Assembly (NCBI RefSeq): GCF_024606225.1
Contig: NZ_JAGRPU010000024.1
Span: 28,836-92,835 of the forward strand
From: Endozoicomonas sp. ISHI1
GTDB lineage: Bacteria > Pseudomonadota > Gammaproteobacteria > Pseudomonadales > Endozoicomonadaceae
Direction of reading: 5' to 3'
Length of the DNA stretch: 64,000 nucleotides
The position numbers were made by a program, and so were the translations under genes. Of this stretch, positions 19,998-29,620 are shown piece by piece; within the stretch, counting starts at the first letter, position 1; each line of letters opens with the position of its first letter. The notes beneath the pieces are model-generated. The model was not told where the DNA came from and did not search any database. It saw only the letters and a program-made list of their open reading frames with translations.

Positions 19998-21884
19998 ATG
20001 AAAAAAACATATTACACACTTGTCATTTGCAGGTTTCTTTTTTCCTGTTTTATAATGCAACTGGCAAGGGTACAGCCAGCAGTGGCCGTCAACAGTTTCA
20101 CCGAACAGATGTCGTTAAGTTCGCTCTTACCTCTGATTGCCACTGTTTACCGAAATATTCCCGAAGCAAAGAACCGTTTGCCTGACCTTGATGTTACTCT
20201 GGCTACAGGCCAGGTTTGGCAATGCTCAGGCGCTAGTGAACCTTTGGAACCGGAATCCTCTTACCAGCCCAGCGCCATAGAATACATTGACACAACTGGA
20301 CATTGTCATGAACATTGGGCGATTCAGGGCATCACCACACAGATCATTACCCCGGACATCGACCCGGTAGATCCGGAAAACAGCCTGCCAGCATCGCTGA
20401 CTCATAAACCTGATTTACCCGTACCCCATAACCTCACGCATCTCTTTGCAGGCAATGGTTTTGATAGTTCTGATAACAATGACCCCGACGCACCAGAACC
20501 GCTGGTGCCTTCAGAGTTTCCTGCCGTGGTGAGAATCAGCGATATTACTGAGGAAAACTGGCCGCAACTCACTAAAGCAGACTCTCTTCAGAATGGTACC
20601 GACAGCGTCAGATCCGTCCTCAGATGGGCTAATAAACTGATAATGAACTCATTATCCGACGACCCGTTATTAAGATTTCTTACATTCATTCACGGGGCCG
20701 CCTTTTATGTTCAGGACAGTAATGGGCAGCCGTCCTACATCATCCAACACAACGGCAAGCTATTGTTCATCAGCAGGATTGAAGCCTACTTGTGGTTCAG
20801 TCATTACTGTCAGAGCTTTCTTGAGTCACTGTATCCGGAGATTTTCGGCCCATCGCTGCCGGCGGGCGGCGGTTGGCACGAATGGAAACGCTTCATTCGA
20901 AAGAAGCCTTTTCAACCTGGTCAAATAGTTAATCATGAGAGCCCTGAACGGGACACCAACAACCATACCGGTACTCAAAGACCATTACGCCCTGAAGACG
21001 AGAGTAATGAAAGATCGACTCGATCTGAGGCTCAAGAGGTAATGCATCAATCAGAATGCACCCCGGAACCCGATACGGCATCTACCGATAGGGCTGGAAG
21101 GCAAAAACGGATCAACCAGCAGAAAATTGCGGCTACTGGTGGCAGTCTGTCCTCTGGAGACGGTCGTCTGTTCTCTGGAGACGGTCGTCTGTTACAAGTG
21201 GAGTACGCTGGAGAGGCTGTCGGCCACGGCCTCTGTGCGGTTGGCGTAAAATCTGCTGACACCGTCGTCTTGGCTGTGGAAAAGAGGCCGTTGCAGCTGC
21301 TGCAGAGCGAGACTAACCGTAAAATCGTCCAACTTGATGAGCACGCTCAGCTGGCCTTCGCTGGTCTGTCTGCTGACGCCCGCGTCCTGATCCGAAAGGC
21401 TCAGCTGGAGTGCCAGAGTTTTCGTTTATCCTTCGAGGACGCCATGAATATCAACAGCATCGCCCGTCGCGTCGCCGAGGTACAGCAGAAAGCTACTCAG
21501 CATGGAGGTTGTCGCCCTTACGGTGTTGCCTGCATCATTGGTGGATTCAACAATGATGGCTCCCCTCAGCTCTGGCAGACTGAGCCCTCCGGGGTATGCG
21601 TCAGCTGGAAAGCCTGTTCTGTCGGAAGGAAGAGTAAGGCTGTGTTGGAGCTGCTGGAGAGAGAATACAAGGATGATATGAGCCGCGATGACACTATTAA
21701 AGTCGCACTGAAGGGACTGCTGGAAGCTGTCGAATCTGGTGCTCGCAACATCGAGCTGATGGTGCTTGAGCCTGATCACTCATCCAGACGCCTGGCTCTT
21801 GCTGAGCTTGAGCAGTTGGTGACTGTTCTGAACAAAGAGCGTGATGAAGAGGCCGCCAACAAGCGCCGTCGTGACGAGCAGTAA
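19998..21884 (+). CDS. Secreted protein with eukaryote-type proteasome alpha subunit domain
   Basis: The product is 628 residues from the ATG at 19998, which has AGGG 4 nt upstream and begins a signal peptide (MKKTYYTLVICRFLFSCFIMQLA). Residues about 30-385 form an unrecognised, Pro/Asp/Glu-rich domain. From about residue 390 the sequence is a 20S proteasome alpha subunit: GRLLQVEYAGEAV, AFAGLSADARVLI, ECQSFRL, RPYGVACIIGGF, LWQTEPSG, RNIELMVL and a charged tail. ECQS-RL and NIEL favour eukaryotic alpha-4 (PSMA7) over archaeal PsmA. Alpha subunits lack the catalytic Thr. No beta subunit or other proteasome gene is nearby. The gene is inserted antisense between holB and pilZ. I infer transfer from a eukaryote and possible host mimicry. 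Confidence 0.85.
   Translation: MKKTYYTLVICRFLFSCFIMQLARVQPAVAVNSFTEQMSLSSLLPLIATVYRNIPEAKNRLPDLDVTLATGQVWQCSGASEPLEPESSYQPSAIEYIDTTGHCHEHWAIQGITTQIITPDIDPVDPENSLPASLTHKPDLPVPHNLTHLFAGNGFDSSDNNDPDAPEPLVPSEFPAVVRISDITEENWPQLTKADSLQNGTDSVRSVLRWANKLIMNSLSDDPLLRFLTFIHGAAFYVQDSNGQPSYIIQHNGKLLFISRIEAYLWFSHYCQSFLESLYPEIFGPSLPAGGGWHEWKRFIRKKPFQPGQIVNHESPERDTNNHTGTQRPLRPEDESNERSTRSEAQEVMHQSECTPEPDTASTDRAGRQKRINQQKIAATGGSLSSGDGRLFSGDGRLLQVEYAGEAVGHGLCAVGVKSADTVVLAVEKRPLQLLQSETNRKIVQLDEHAQLAFAGLSADARVLIRKAQLECQSFRLSFEDAMNINSIARRVAEVQQKATQHGGCRPYGVACIIGGFNNDGSPQLWQTEPSGVCVSWKACSVGRKSKAVLELLEREYKDDMSRDDTIKVALKGLLEAVESGARNIELMVLEPDHSSRRLALAELEQLVTVLNKERDEEAANKRRRDEQ
21152..21193 (+). repeat. Perfect 21-bp tandem duplication at the start of the proteasome domain
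   Basis: Two identical copies of a 21-bp unit (21152-21172 and 21173-21193) encode SGDGRLF-SGDGRLL. The second copy continues into QVEYA, so the duplication sits at the junction between the N-terminal domain and the proteasome fold. Confidence 0.9.
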
Positions 21885-21994
21885 TTTATCAAATGACGGT
21901 TTGATTTTTGAGAGAGCAGAAAAGACCTGATCAACCTGTTCTGAATGATGAGTAATGCCAGTTGTTCTATCTGACATCGCTCACTCAGGATCAT

Positions 21995-22984
21995 TTACAA
22001 AACCCACTCAAGGCAGCGGCAGAAGACACCTTCCATTAATATCTGCGGATTAAGATTGCCCCCTTCCAGCAGGGATTGTCTTTGCGATATCAACCACTCC
22101 CTCTCTTGCAGGAGGTCTCTGGCATTACTTTTTCGAGCCAGATACTCGAGCATTTTCAACTGATCTCGGTTTCGAAGGTCTGACGGATCACCACCCAAAC
22201 CCAGCTTAACGGCATCATCGAGCCAACCCATTATCCAGCCAATCGTCAGAGCCAAATCCTCTGACTGCCAGTTTTTAGCCAATTCCACAGGGGTTAGCTT
22301 CCCCTTGAAAAGTCCTTTCACACCATCAGCCAGCGCTTCTCTTTTTTCTAGCAGTCCCTGATCTGAAAAACGTTTAGCCTCCAAAGGCGAATTAGCCGTG
22401 AGATCCAACAATTGCGATACCAGACTCGAATCTTCCAGTTGTGAAGCTAACCACTGCTCCGCTTCTGTTCTTTCCGGTGCAGCAAAGTTTAATTGCTGAC
22501 AACGACTGCGAATGGTAGGCAGCATATCGCCAGAACGGACACTAACCAGCAGGAAAATGGTATCTTCCCCCGGCTCTTCGAGACATTTGAGCAAAGCATT
22601 GGCCGCATTGACATTCATCGCTTCTGCCGGACTCAGGATAATCACCCTGCGCCCTCCCTGCTGGGCTGTTTTATGGGCAAATTCGTTCAACTTTCGAATA
22701 CGATCAATTCGAATAGGTCGGCCAGGCTCATCAGGCTCCAGCAGTGTCAAGTCAGGATGCGTGCCTGCCTTCAGTAGCTCACACTCCTTGCAGTGACCAC
22801 AGGCACCCGTCGCCTGAGGATTCATGCACAGCAGATACGCTGAAAGTGCTTTGGCAAACTGGAGCTTTCCGGTACCCGGCAAACCTCTGAGCAAATAGGC
22901 ATGGGCCAAATTATCCGACTGCTGGCAGTGAACCATTCGCTCCCACTGAATGTTTTGCCAGGGAAAAATGCTCCAGTCTTTCAT
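21995..22984 (-). CDS. holB: DNA polymerase III subunit delta'
   Basis: A 329-residue AAA+ clamp-loader subunit with a degenerate P-loop (GLPGTGKLQFA), a zinc-binding cysteine cluster (CGHCKEC plus an earlier Cys), the Walker-B-like region ALLKCLEEPGEDTIF and the sensor SRCQQL. It loads the beta clamp together with delta and gamma/tau. It shares its boundary with tmk (stop and start at 22984) and belongs to the pabC-mltG-tmk-holB unit. Confidence 0.95.
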   Translation of the reverse strand: MKDWSIFPWQNIQWERMVHCQQSDNLAHAYLLRGLPGTGKLQFAKALSAYLLCMNPQATGACGHCKECELLKAGTHPDLTLLEPDEPGRPIRIDRIRKLNEFAHKTAQQGGRRVIILSPAEAMNVNAANALLKCLEEPGEDTIFLLVSVRSGDMLPTIRSRCQQLNFAAPERTEAEQWLASQLEDSSLVSQLLDLTANSPLEAKRFSDQGLLEKREALADGVKGLFKGKLTPVELAKNWQSEDLALTIGWIMGWLDDAVKLGLGGDPSDLRNRDQLKMLEYLARKSNARDLLQEREWLISQRQSLLEGGNLNPQILMEGVFCRCLEWVL

Positions 22985-23625
22985 CAGCGTTCTCCCAGTC
23001 TTCTTGAGAGCACTTCCAACAACTGCCGTTGAACATTTTCAAGGGGTTGTCCGGCATCAATGACTTCAAACTGCTCTGGAAACAGCTTCGCCCTCTCCAG
23101 ATAGGCATTGCGAACCCGGATAAAAAAGTCCATTTTTTCCTGCTCAATCCGATCCAGCCTGCCACCTCGCCCTTTGGCTCTGGCCATGCCTGTTTCAGGA
23201 TCAACATCCAATAGAACGGTCATATCCGGACGCAGAGAGCCCTGTACCAGATTCTCCAAAGCCTCAACCGGTTGCGTATTCAGGCCTCGACCACCGCCTT
23301 GGTAGGCATAGGTGGCATCGGTAAAACGATCACAAAGTACGATTTTTCCTGCTTCCAGCCCGGGCAGAACATTATGAAAAATATTTTGCGAGCGAGCGGC
23401 AAACATCATCAGCAATTCAGTCATATCAGATAACGGCTCACCATGATGCCCCAGCAACAGCGAACGAAGGTGTTCCGCAACCTGGGTACCACCCGGCTCC
23501 CGGGTTTCAATAAACGCCAGCCGATGACTTGTCATCCAGCTTTTAATGAAATCGACCGCCGTCGTTTTACCCGCACCTTCACCACCTTCAATCGTCAGGA
23601 AAAAGCCGGAGGGAGCATTAGCCAT
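22984..23625 (-). CDS. tmk: Thymidylate kinase
   Basis: A 213-residue kinase making dTDP from dTMP. The P-loop is EGGEGAGKTTAVDF near the N-terminus, followed by the DR motif in CDRFTDATYAYQGGGRGL and a lid with AKGRGGRLDRIEQE. Length and motifs are normal. It abuts mltG upstream and holB downstream. Confidence 0.96.
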   Translation of the reverse strand: MANAPSGFFLTIEGGEGAGKTTAVDFIKSWMTSHRLAFIETREPGGTQVAEHLRSLLLGHHGEPLSDMTELLMMFAARSQNIFHNVLPGLEAGKIVLCDRFTDATYAYQGGGRGLNTQPVEALENLVQGSLRPDMTVLLDVDPETGMARAKGRGGRLDRIEQEKMDFFIRVRNAYLERAKLFPEQFEVIDAGQPLENVQRQLLEVLSRRLGER

Positions 23626-24671
23626 TATTGAGTCTCCACAGTCGATCGGTAATCCTCACGACGCTGTTCAATCTGATACTTTCTGACAGCTCGATTATGC
23701 TCTGCCAGTGTTTTTGAAAAATAATGTGTACCATCACCCTTCGCGACAAAATAGATTGATTTACCATCTTTCGGATGCAAAGCAGCATGAATGGCTTCCC
23801 GACCAGCGATGGCGATAGGCGTGGGAGGTAATCCTTTGATAATGTACGTGTTGTACGGAGTGACTCCCCGAAGCATTTGTCGACTGATATTCCCTTTATA
23901 GCGATCACCCAGACCATAAATCACGGTGGGATCAGTTTGTAGCCTCATACCTTTTTGCAAACGTCTGACAAAAACACCCGCAATTTCACCACGCTCGTAA
24001 GCGACACCCGTTTCTTTTTCTACCAGAGAGGCCATAATCAGTGCCTCGTAGGGATTCTTGTATGGGAGTCCTTCAGCACGCTTTTCCCATTCTTCACCGA
24101 GTACTGAATCCATCCGGTTGTAAGCCCGTCTGAGTATGGATTCAACCGAGGCACCGGCCTGGAAGAAGTATGTATCAGGGTAAAACAGACCTTCAGGGTT
24201 CAATTCTATGGCCAGACTTTTATAGAGAGATTGCAGCGCCTTCTCATCCATAGGGGAAGACAGTTTTTCGTGTTGATTTAAAATGGCTATTACCTCTTTC
24301 AGCGTGTAGCCCTCAACCAGCGTCACGTTGTAGTAGCGCACTTGGCCAGAAGTAAAAACCTTCAGCAATTCCCTATGGGTGATCCCGGCCGGAATCAGAT
24401 AATCCCCGGCATGAATGCTACCGGCCGCTTTCTCTATTCTGGCCAGGAGCACAAAGATCTTTGGGTATTGAAGCCAGCCTGACTCAGCCAGACTGTCTGC
24501 CACCCGAGTCATCGACTCGCCCTGGGAAATAGTAAACTCCAGGCTGCTTCCAGTGTCTGGTTCATTTACGGGCTGATCGCCGTACCAGTCCAACGCCTTC
24601 CAACATACAACGGCTGCCAGCAATCCTGCAAGACAGAGACCCATCACTGAAAATGACAACTTTTTAAGCAT
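23625..24671 (-). CDS. mltG: Endolytic murein transglycosylase MltG (YceG)
   Basis: A 348-residue inner-membrane protein with one N-terminal helix (about 5-27), a LysM-like region and the YceG catalytic domain. The catalytic Glu lies in LIMASLVEKETG, and YNTYIIKGLPPTPIA is the family signature. It cleaves nascent glycan strands and limits their length. It overlaps pabC by 8 nt. Confidence 0.95.
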   Translation of the reverse strand: MLKKLSFSVMGLCLAGLLAAVVCWKALDWYGDQPVNEPDTGSSLEFTISQGESMTRVADSLAESGWLQYPKIFVLLARIEKAAGSIHAGDYLIPAGITHRELLKVFTSGQVRYYNVTLVEGYTLKEVIAILNQHEKLSSPMDEKALQSLYKSLAIELNPEGLFYPDTYFFQAGASVESILRRAYNRMDSVLGEEWEKRAEGLPYKNPYEALIMASLVEKETGVAYERGEIAGVFVRRLQKGMRLQTDPTVIYGLGDRYKGNISRQMLRGVTPYNTYIIKGLPPTPIAIAGREAIHAALHPKDGKSIYFVAKGDGTHYFSKTLAEHNRAVRKYQIEQRREDYRSTVETQ

Positions 24672-25497
24672 TCAAAACTTCCTGAACCCTACCCCTGACT
24701 GTCCGGGTCACACTACCCACTGACCAGTGCAAACAGCCACAGGCAATCACCGGCCAAACTCCGTTAACACTGTTACAGACAAATACCTCATCGGCCCCGG
24801 CAAGATCTTTCAGATGATAATCACCCGTTTCCACATCGAAACCCCACTGACGAGCCTGCCCCATAATCAGATCTCTGCAAACTCCTTTGACCCCTGATTT
24901 GCGAAGACACGGTGTCCTCAGGGTTTTGCCGGATACCAGGAATAAATTACTCATGGTTCCCTCTACAAGCCTGTCGTCCATACCCAGTAACAAACCTTCC
25001 AGACAATCGGTACCCTGCCATTCAGAGCGTGCCATGACATTCTCGAGACGATTAAGATGTTTTAATCCGGCGAAGGCATTATCACCGAGCCTGGTGTTAC
25101 ATTGATGTAGCCTGACGCCCCTGATCGCCGGGTCGCCAGGATAGACCGGCAAAGAATGAAAAGAGAGAATTCGGCAAGGTCTGTCACAACCCTGTGGGTT
25201 GTATCCGCGACCGCCAGTGCCACGGGTCACAATGGCTTTGAGTACCCCTTCCTTCAGATTCTGCGTTTGCAAAAAGTCACTGACTTCATTTTTGAACGCC
25301 TCCAGATCAAAAGGAATGCCCAATACAGCCATACCGGAACAAAGCCTTTTGCAATGAAGATCAAAAAGAGTGGGGGCACCGGCCTGAACACGGATGGTTT
25401 CAAAAACACCATCGCCGTATGCCAGACCTCTGTCACTGATCAATACTTCAGAAGCTGGCTCACCATTGACCCAGCTGGCGGGATGACGATTATCCAA
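24664..25497 (-). CDS. pabC: Aminodeoxychorismate lyase
   Basis: A 277-residue fold-type IV PLP enzyme producing p-aminobenzoate for folate. Visible motifs are SDRGLAYGDGVFETI, GLKHLNRLENVMAR (Lys region for PLP) and GTMSNLFLV. It lies 5 nt downstream of fabF and overlaps mltG, an arrangement conserved in gammaproteobacteria. Confidence 0.94.
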   Translation of the reverse strand: MDNRHPASWVNGEPASEVLISDRGLAYGDGVFETIRVQAGAPTLFDLHCKRLCSGMAVLGIPFDLEAFKNEVSDFLQTQNLKEGVLKAIVTRGTGGRGYNPQGCDRPCRILSFHSLPVYPGDPAIRGVRLHQCNTRLGDNAFAGLKHLNRLENVMARSEWQGTDCLEGLLLGMDDRLVEGTMSNLFLVSGKTLRTPCLRKSGVKGVCRDLIMGQARQWGFDVETGDYHLKDLAGADEVFVCNSVNGVWPVIACGCLHWSVGSVTRTVRGRVQEVLNA

Positions 25498-25502
25498 AGT
25501 TT

Positions 25503-26756
25503 CTAATCCAGTCTCGAGAAAGCCAGAGTCACATTGGTTCCCCCAAACCCGAATGAGTTGGAGAGCACATGCTCCATCTCAATGGACCTGGCTTTTCCGG
25601 GCACATAATCCAGATCACAGCCTTCACCCGGATTTTCCAGATTAATCGTGGGAGGCGCGATATTATTTTGCAGCGATTTTACAGCAAACACGGCCTCCAG
25701 CGACCCGGCCGCCCCCAACAAATGACCTGTCATGGATTTGGTAGAGCTGACTGCAACCTGTCTGGCAGCCTGACCAAAAATCCTGTGCACCGCTTTGGTT
25801 TCAGCAATATCACCGGCAGGCGTAGAGGTACCGTGGGCATTAATATAGGCCACCTGTTCTGCTTTAAGGCCGGCGTCATCCAACGCTGACTGCATGGCTC
25901 TGGCCGCTCCGCGACCATCTTCAGGTGGTGATGTCATGTGATAAGCATCACCACTCATGCCTACACCACTGAGTTCTGCATAAATAGTGGCACCACGTCG
26001 TACAGCATGCTCGTACTCTTCCAAAACCATAACACCAGCACCATCACCCAGCACAAAGCCATCCCGATCTTTATCCCAGGGACGGCTGGCGGCTTCAGGC
26101 TGATCATTTCTTGTAGACAGGGCTCTGGCCGCGGCAAATCCGGTCATACCCAGTGCCGAAGAGGCTTTTTCGGCACCACCGGCGACCATAACGTCAGCAT
26201 CACCGTAGGCAATGGTTCTGGCGGCCAGGGCCAGAGCATGACTGCCCGTTGCACAGGCAGTAGAAGTTGCAAAGTTAGGCCCCTGCAGATTGTAGTGCAT
26301 GGACAACCAGCCAGCCGCCATATTGATGATTGCCGCCGGTATGAAGAAGGGGGATATACGACGAGGACCGCATTTATGAAGCGTATCATAGTTTTGCTCA
26401 ATAGACGTTATGCCACCAATACCGGAACCAATGACAACACCATAGCGACCGACATTATCGCCTCTCAGCAAATCACTCCCATCCAGCCCCGCATCTTTCA
26501 TCGCCTCAATGGAAGCCGCCAGTGCATACTGGATAAAAACATCCATTTTCCGGGCGTCTTTAGGATTGAAGTAGTCACCTGCCTCAAAGCCTTTTACTAC
26601 CCCACAGATACTGACACTGAATTTCTCAGCATCCAGATGATCGATAGTTTCAACACCACTGCGACCAGCCAGTACAGACTGCCAGCTCTGATCAACTCCC
26701 AGACCTACCGGAGATAAAGCCCCTAGCCCGGTTACCACTACTCTTCTATGCGACAA
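25503..26756 (-). CDS. fabF: 3-oxoacyl-ACP synthase II
   Basis: A 417-residue condensing enzyme for chain elongation and cis-vaccenate synthesis. The Cys-His-His triad is present: Cys168 in [10 protein letters not shown], His in [12 protein letters not shown] and His in [13 protein letters not shown]. It probably starts at TTG (26756), 9 nt after AGGAG, giving [12 protein letters not shown]. It follows acpP after a terminator, so it probably has its own promoter as well. Confidence 0.96.
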   Translation of the reverse strand: MSHRRVVVTGLGALSPVGLGVDQSWQSVLAGRSGVETIDHLDAEKFSVSICGVVKGFEAGDYFNPKDARKMDVFIQYALAASIEAMKDAGLDGSDLLRGDNVGRYGVVIGSGIGGITSIEQNYDTLHKCGPRRISPFFIPAAIINMAAGWLSMHYNLQGPNFATSTACATGSHALALAARTIAYGDADVMVAGGAEKASSALGMTGFAAARALSTRNDQPEAASRPWDKDRDGFVLGDGAGVMVLEEYEHAVRRGATIYAELSGVGMSGDAYHMTSPPEDGRGAARAMQSALDDAGLKAEQVAYINAHGTSTPAGDIAETKAVHRIFGQAARQVAVSSTKSMTGHLLGAAGSLEAVFAVKSLQNNIAPPTINLENPGEGCDLDYVPGKARSIEMEHVLSNSFGFGGTNVTLAFSRLD

Positions 26757-26975
26757 AACAATTCACTCCTGCATCAGATCTTCTGACTTTATTTTTTGTG
26801 CCCGGGCCTCAGGGGCGCTGATAATTAATCATGAAGCTCAGCCGTCTCACGAGTCATAAAATAGTTATGGCCACAGGTTTACAAAAAATCATGCTAAATG
26901 ATCATGTAAAAATGATGACATTAATCTTTATGTGAGTGTGTTATGTCCCGACCATGTTTCTCACAGTAAAAATAC

Positions 26976-27010
26976 AAAAGCCGCACGCAATTTACTGCGT
27001 ACGGCTTTTT
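26976..27010 (-). terminator. Terminator downstream of acpP
   Basis: AAAAGCCGCACGCA pairs with TGCGTACGGCTTTT around a 6-nt loop, with T-runs on both sides. It lies 36 nt past the acpP stop, so the abundant acpP message can end here and partly uncouple fabF. Confidence 0.85.
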
Positions 27011-27045
27011 CAGGATACAGCTATTCGCATGCAGCCCGGACAGAA

Positions 27046-27279
27046 TCAGGAATGAGCAACAACGTAGTCGATTGCTTCCTGAACTGTGGTGATCTTTTCA
27101 GCTTCTTCGTCTGGAATCTCAGTTTCAAACTCTTCTTCCAGAGCCATTACCAGCTCAACGGTGTCCAGAGAGTCCGCGCCGAGGTCCTCTACGAATGACG
27201 CACTGTTGGTGACTTCCTCTGCTTTTACGCCAAGCTGTTCGCAAACGATCTTTTTGACGCGCTCTTCAATGGTACTCAT
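27046..27279 (-). CDS. acpP: Acyl carrier protein
   Basis: A 77-residue acidic protein, [12 protein letters not shown]..., with the phosphopantetheine site Ser37 in [11 protein letters not shown] chose the ATG at 27279; a longer upstream frame adds residues foreign to ACP. AGGAG lies 11 nt upstream. It carries growing acyl chains for the Fab enzymes and for lipid A. It is followed by a strong terminator. Confidence 0.97.
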   Translation of the reverse strand: MSTIEERVKKIVCEQLGVKAEEVTNSASFVEDLGADSLDTVELVMALEEEFETEIPDEEAEKITTVQEAIDYVVAHS

Positions 27280-27352
27280 ACCTGGTTGTGCTCCTATGGA
27301 TATTCGGGTGCAGAAGGACGATTTGAAGACCACCCTATCTGCGGTCAATTAC

Positions 27353-27380
27353 TATATATAAACGCTTGCGGTAATTTCAA
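27353..27380 (-). promoter_or_regulatory. Candidate acpP promoter
   Basis: On the minus strand -35 TTGAAA (27375-27380) and -10 TATATA (27353-27358), 16-bp spacer, lie about 75 nt before the acpP ATG. A separate acpP promoter is usual because ACP is needed in excess. Confidence 0.5.
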
Positions 27381-27466
27381 GGACAGGCCCATTATATTAC
27401 CGAAAATTTCATCTTTAATCAGAGGGTTTTTGACACGTATCAAGTGCCAATAACATTGCACGACCT

Positions 27467-28213
27467 CTAACCCATGTACATCCCGCCATTCACGTGAATG
27501 GTTTCTCCGGTAATGTAACCGGCTGCATCACTGGCCAGAAAAGCCACCACTCCAGAAATTTCTTCGGGCTGTCCGAGACGGGCCATTGGCACCTGTGACT
27601 GCAAAAAGGTTCTGTGTTCTTCCGGTAACTCACGGGTCATATCGGTATCGATAAAGCCTGGTGCCACTGTATTCACAGAGATCTGACGGGAGCCAACCTC
27701 TCTGGCAAGAGAGCGACTGAAGCCTTCTATACCCGCCTTGGCCGCCGCATAATTCGATTGCCCCTGATTGCCCATGGAGCCGACCACGGAGCTGATATTG
27801 ATAATGCGCCCCCAGCGAGCCTTGGTCATACCTCTCAACACTGCCTTACTCATTCTGTATATAGAACTCAGGTTGGTATTAATGACAGCATCCCATTCAT
27901 CATCCTTCATTCTCATCAGTATGTTGTCACGGGTAATACCAGCATTGTTCACCAGAATCCGGGGGGCGCCAAATTCAGATGTCACGGATTTGACCACTTC
28001 AGAACAATTGCCAGCCACAGAGACGTTCAATACCATACCACAGCCTTTTATTCCTTCCGCCTGCAGCATTTCAGTGATTCTTTCAGCGCCCGACTGTGAA
28101 GTAGCAGTACCCACTACAACAGCCCCCTGCTTGCCCAGATCAACGGCAATAGCCTTGCCAATTCCACGACTGGAACCAGTAACCAGAGCTACCTTGCCTT
28201 CAAGGTTCGACAT
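27467..28213 (-). CDS. fabG: 3-oxoacyl-ACP reductase
   Basis: A 248-residue short-chain dehydrogenase using NADPH. It has a TGSSRGIG cofactor loop, NNAGITRDN, catalytic Ser in INISSVVG and the YAAAK pair in SNYAAAKAG. I chose the ATG at 28213 (MSNLEGKVALVTG), with AGGA 8 nt upstream, over a longer upstream frame. It is part of plsX-fabD-fabG-acpP-fabF. Confidence 0.96.
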   Translation of the reverse strand: MSNLEGKVALVTGSSRGIGKAIAVDLGKQGAVVVGTATSQSGAERITEMLQAEGIKGCGMVLNVSVAGNCSEVVKSVTSEFGAPRILVNNAGITRDNILMRMKDDEWDAVINTNLSSIYRMSKAVLRGMTKARWGRIINISSVVGSMGNQGQSNYAAAKAGIEGFSRSLAREVGSRQISVNTVAPGFIDTDMTRELPEEHRTFLQSQVPMARLGQPEEISGVVAFLASDAAGYITGETIHVNGGMYMG

Positions 28214-28279
28214 AGTTCTATCCTGTTGTTCTTCTGCAAAAGCACTTTCAATAGTCACGATTAAAAGCTGCTTTATCGC

Positions 28280-29212
28280 TTAATACTGACCTGACCATTC
28301 CTCGAAAGAGGATGCCGATTCAAGAGTTGCTATTGGCGACCTGCGAATGATCCGCTTGTTCAGACCCGCAAGTACCTTGCCAGGCCCACACTCAGCAAAC
28401 CGGGCTACCCCTGCTTCATTCAGATACTGAATCGTCTCTACCCAACGAACAGGACTATAAAGCTGTCTGACCAGGTTTTCACGAATTTTTTCCGGCTCTG
28501 AACATGGCTCTGCAGTAACATTTTGTATCACTGTGATCGAAGGCTCACTAAACTCGATAAGCCCCAGCTCAACAGCCAGTTTCTCTGCCGCCGACTTCAT
28601 CAGCGCACAGTGAGAAGGCACACTCACAGGTAAGGGCATCGCTTTTCTGGCACCTGCCTCTTTAGCCAGCTCAACCGCACGGGCCACTGCTTCTTTTTCA
28701 CCGGCAATAACAACCTGACCGGGCGAGTTAAAGTTAACCGCTTCAACCACATCTCCCCGGGCAGCATCCAGACAGAGTGAGATCACCTGCTGATCGTCAA
28801 GACCGAGAATGGCAGCCATGGCACCACTACCTGCGGGAACAGCCTCTTGCATGAAGAGACCACGCTGGCGAACCACCCGTACGGCATCAGAAAACTTCAT
28901 CGCCCCCGAGCACACAAGTGCCGAGTACTCACCCAGACTGTGACCCGCCATAAAGGCAGGCTGCTCACCATCCTTCTCAAGCCAGAGACGCCACAACGCC
29001 ACGCTGGCGGTGAGCACTGCTGGCTGGGTATTTTCCGTCTTATTGAGTTCTTCCCCCGGCCCTGCAATGGTCAACTTGAGCAAATCAAACCCAAGCACCT
29101 CAGCAGCTTCAGTGAAGGCCTGAACGACAACGGGATGGTCGATATGGTCTGCAAGCATGCCCACCGACTGGGATCCCTGCCCCGGAAAAACAAATGCAAG
29201 TAAATCCGTCAT
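28280..29212 (-). CDS. fabD: Malonyl-CoA:ACP transacylase
   Basis: A 310-residue transacylase beginning MTDLLAFVFPGQGSQ, with the active-site Ser92 in AGHSLGEYSAL and His in the VPSHCALM region. It loads malonyl groups onto ACP. In Pseudomonas it directly follows plsX; here an antisense aquaglyceroporin gene separates the two. Confidence 0.96.
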   Translation of the reverse strand: MTDLLAFVFPGQGSQSVGMLADHIDHPVVVQAFTEAAEVLGFDLLKLTIAGPGEELNKTENTQPAVLTASVALWRLWLEKDGEQPAFMAGHSLGEYSALVCSGAMKFSDAVRVVRQRGLFMQEAVPAGSGAMAAILGLDDQQVISLCLDAARGDVVEAVNFNSPGQVVIAGEKEAVARAVELAKEAGARKAMPLPVSVPSHCALMKSAAEKLAVELGLIEFSEPSITVIQNVTAEPCSEPEKIRENLVRQLYSPVRWVETIQYLNEAGVARFAECGPGKVLAGLNKRIIRRSPIATLESASSFEEWSGQY

Positions 29213-29620
29213 TGCTTTGGGTCTAGTCCTGATATAGCCAATCGTTGAGAGAAGCCTGCCTTTTATAGCTATTCACTTCTCCCGAAAAATCCAGGCAATT
29301 ATAGAAAAAGTCGAACCCAAGGTTGGTAAATTTATGTTTCCAACTGAAACAACTATGAACGCAAAGGTATAAAGCCATGACATAGCTTCAAACGCGAGAC
29401 CTCCACCAAACCAGACAGAGAGATGGGTGCAGGGCTTGCGCAGAGCAAGCCTGTGAACTACCTTCTTTCTGATTCTTGTAGACCTTTCTTTGCACCCGGG
29501 AAGTTCAATCAACATCCGGAAACCACCCCGTCGCCCAGATCATTGCGTCCTTTAGATTGGTTCAGAGAAGCTTAACTGTTTGCATATGCATCGGATGACC
29601 AGACATAAATCATCAGGAGA
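29213..29620. other. Intergenic region between fabD and the aquaglyceroporin gene
   Basis: These 408 bp contain divergent promoters by necessity: fabD to the left, the aquaglyceroporin to the right. The short minus-strand frame here lacks recognisable features and a clear ribosome site. I found no convincing operator. Confidence 0.4.

Noticed and set aside
20707..21884. HslV or bacterial PrcA/Anbu identity for the proteasome domain
   Set aside because: HslV and Anbu are beta-like with an N-terminal Thr or Ser nucleophile and lack the GRLLQVEYA segment; the alpha-4-like ECQS-RL and NIEL blocks fit eukaryotic alpha subunits better.
29273..29515. 80-codon minus-strand ORF upstream of fabD
   Set aside because: No homologue recognised and no ribosome site; it occupies the divergent promoter region.
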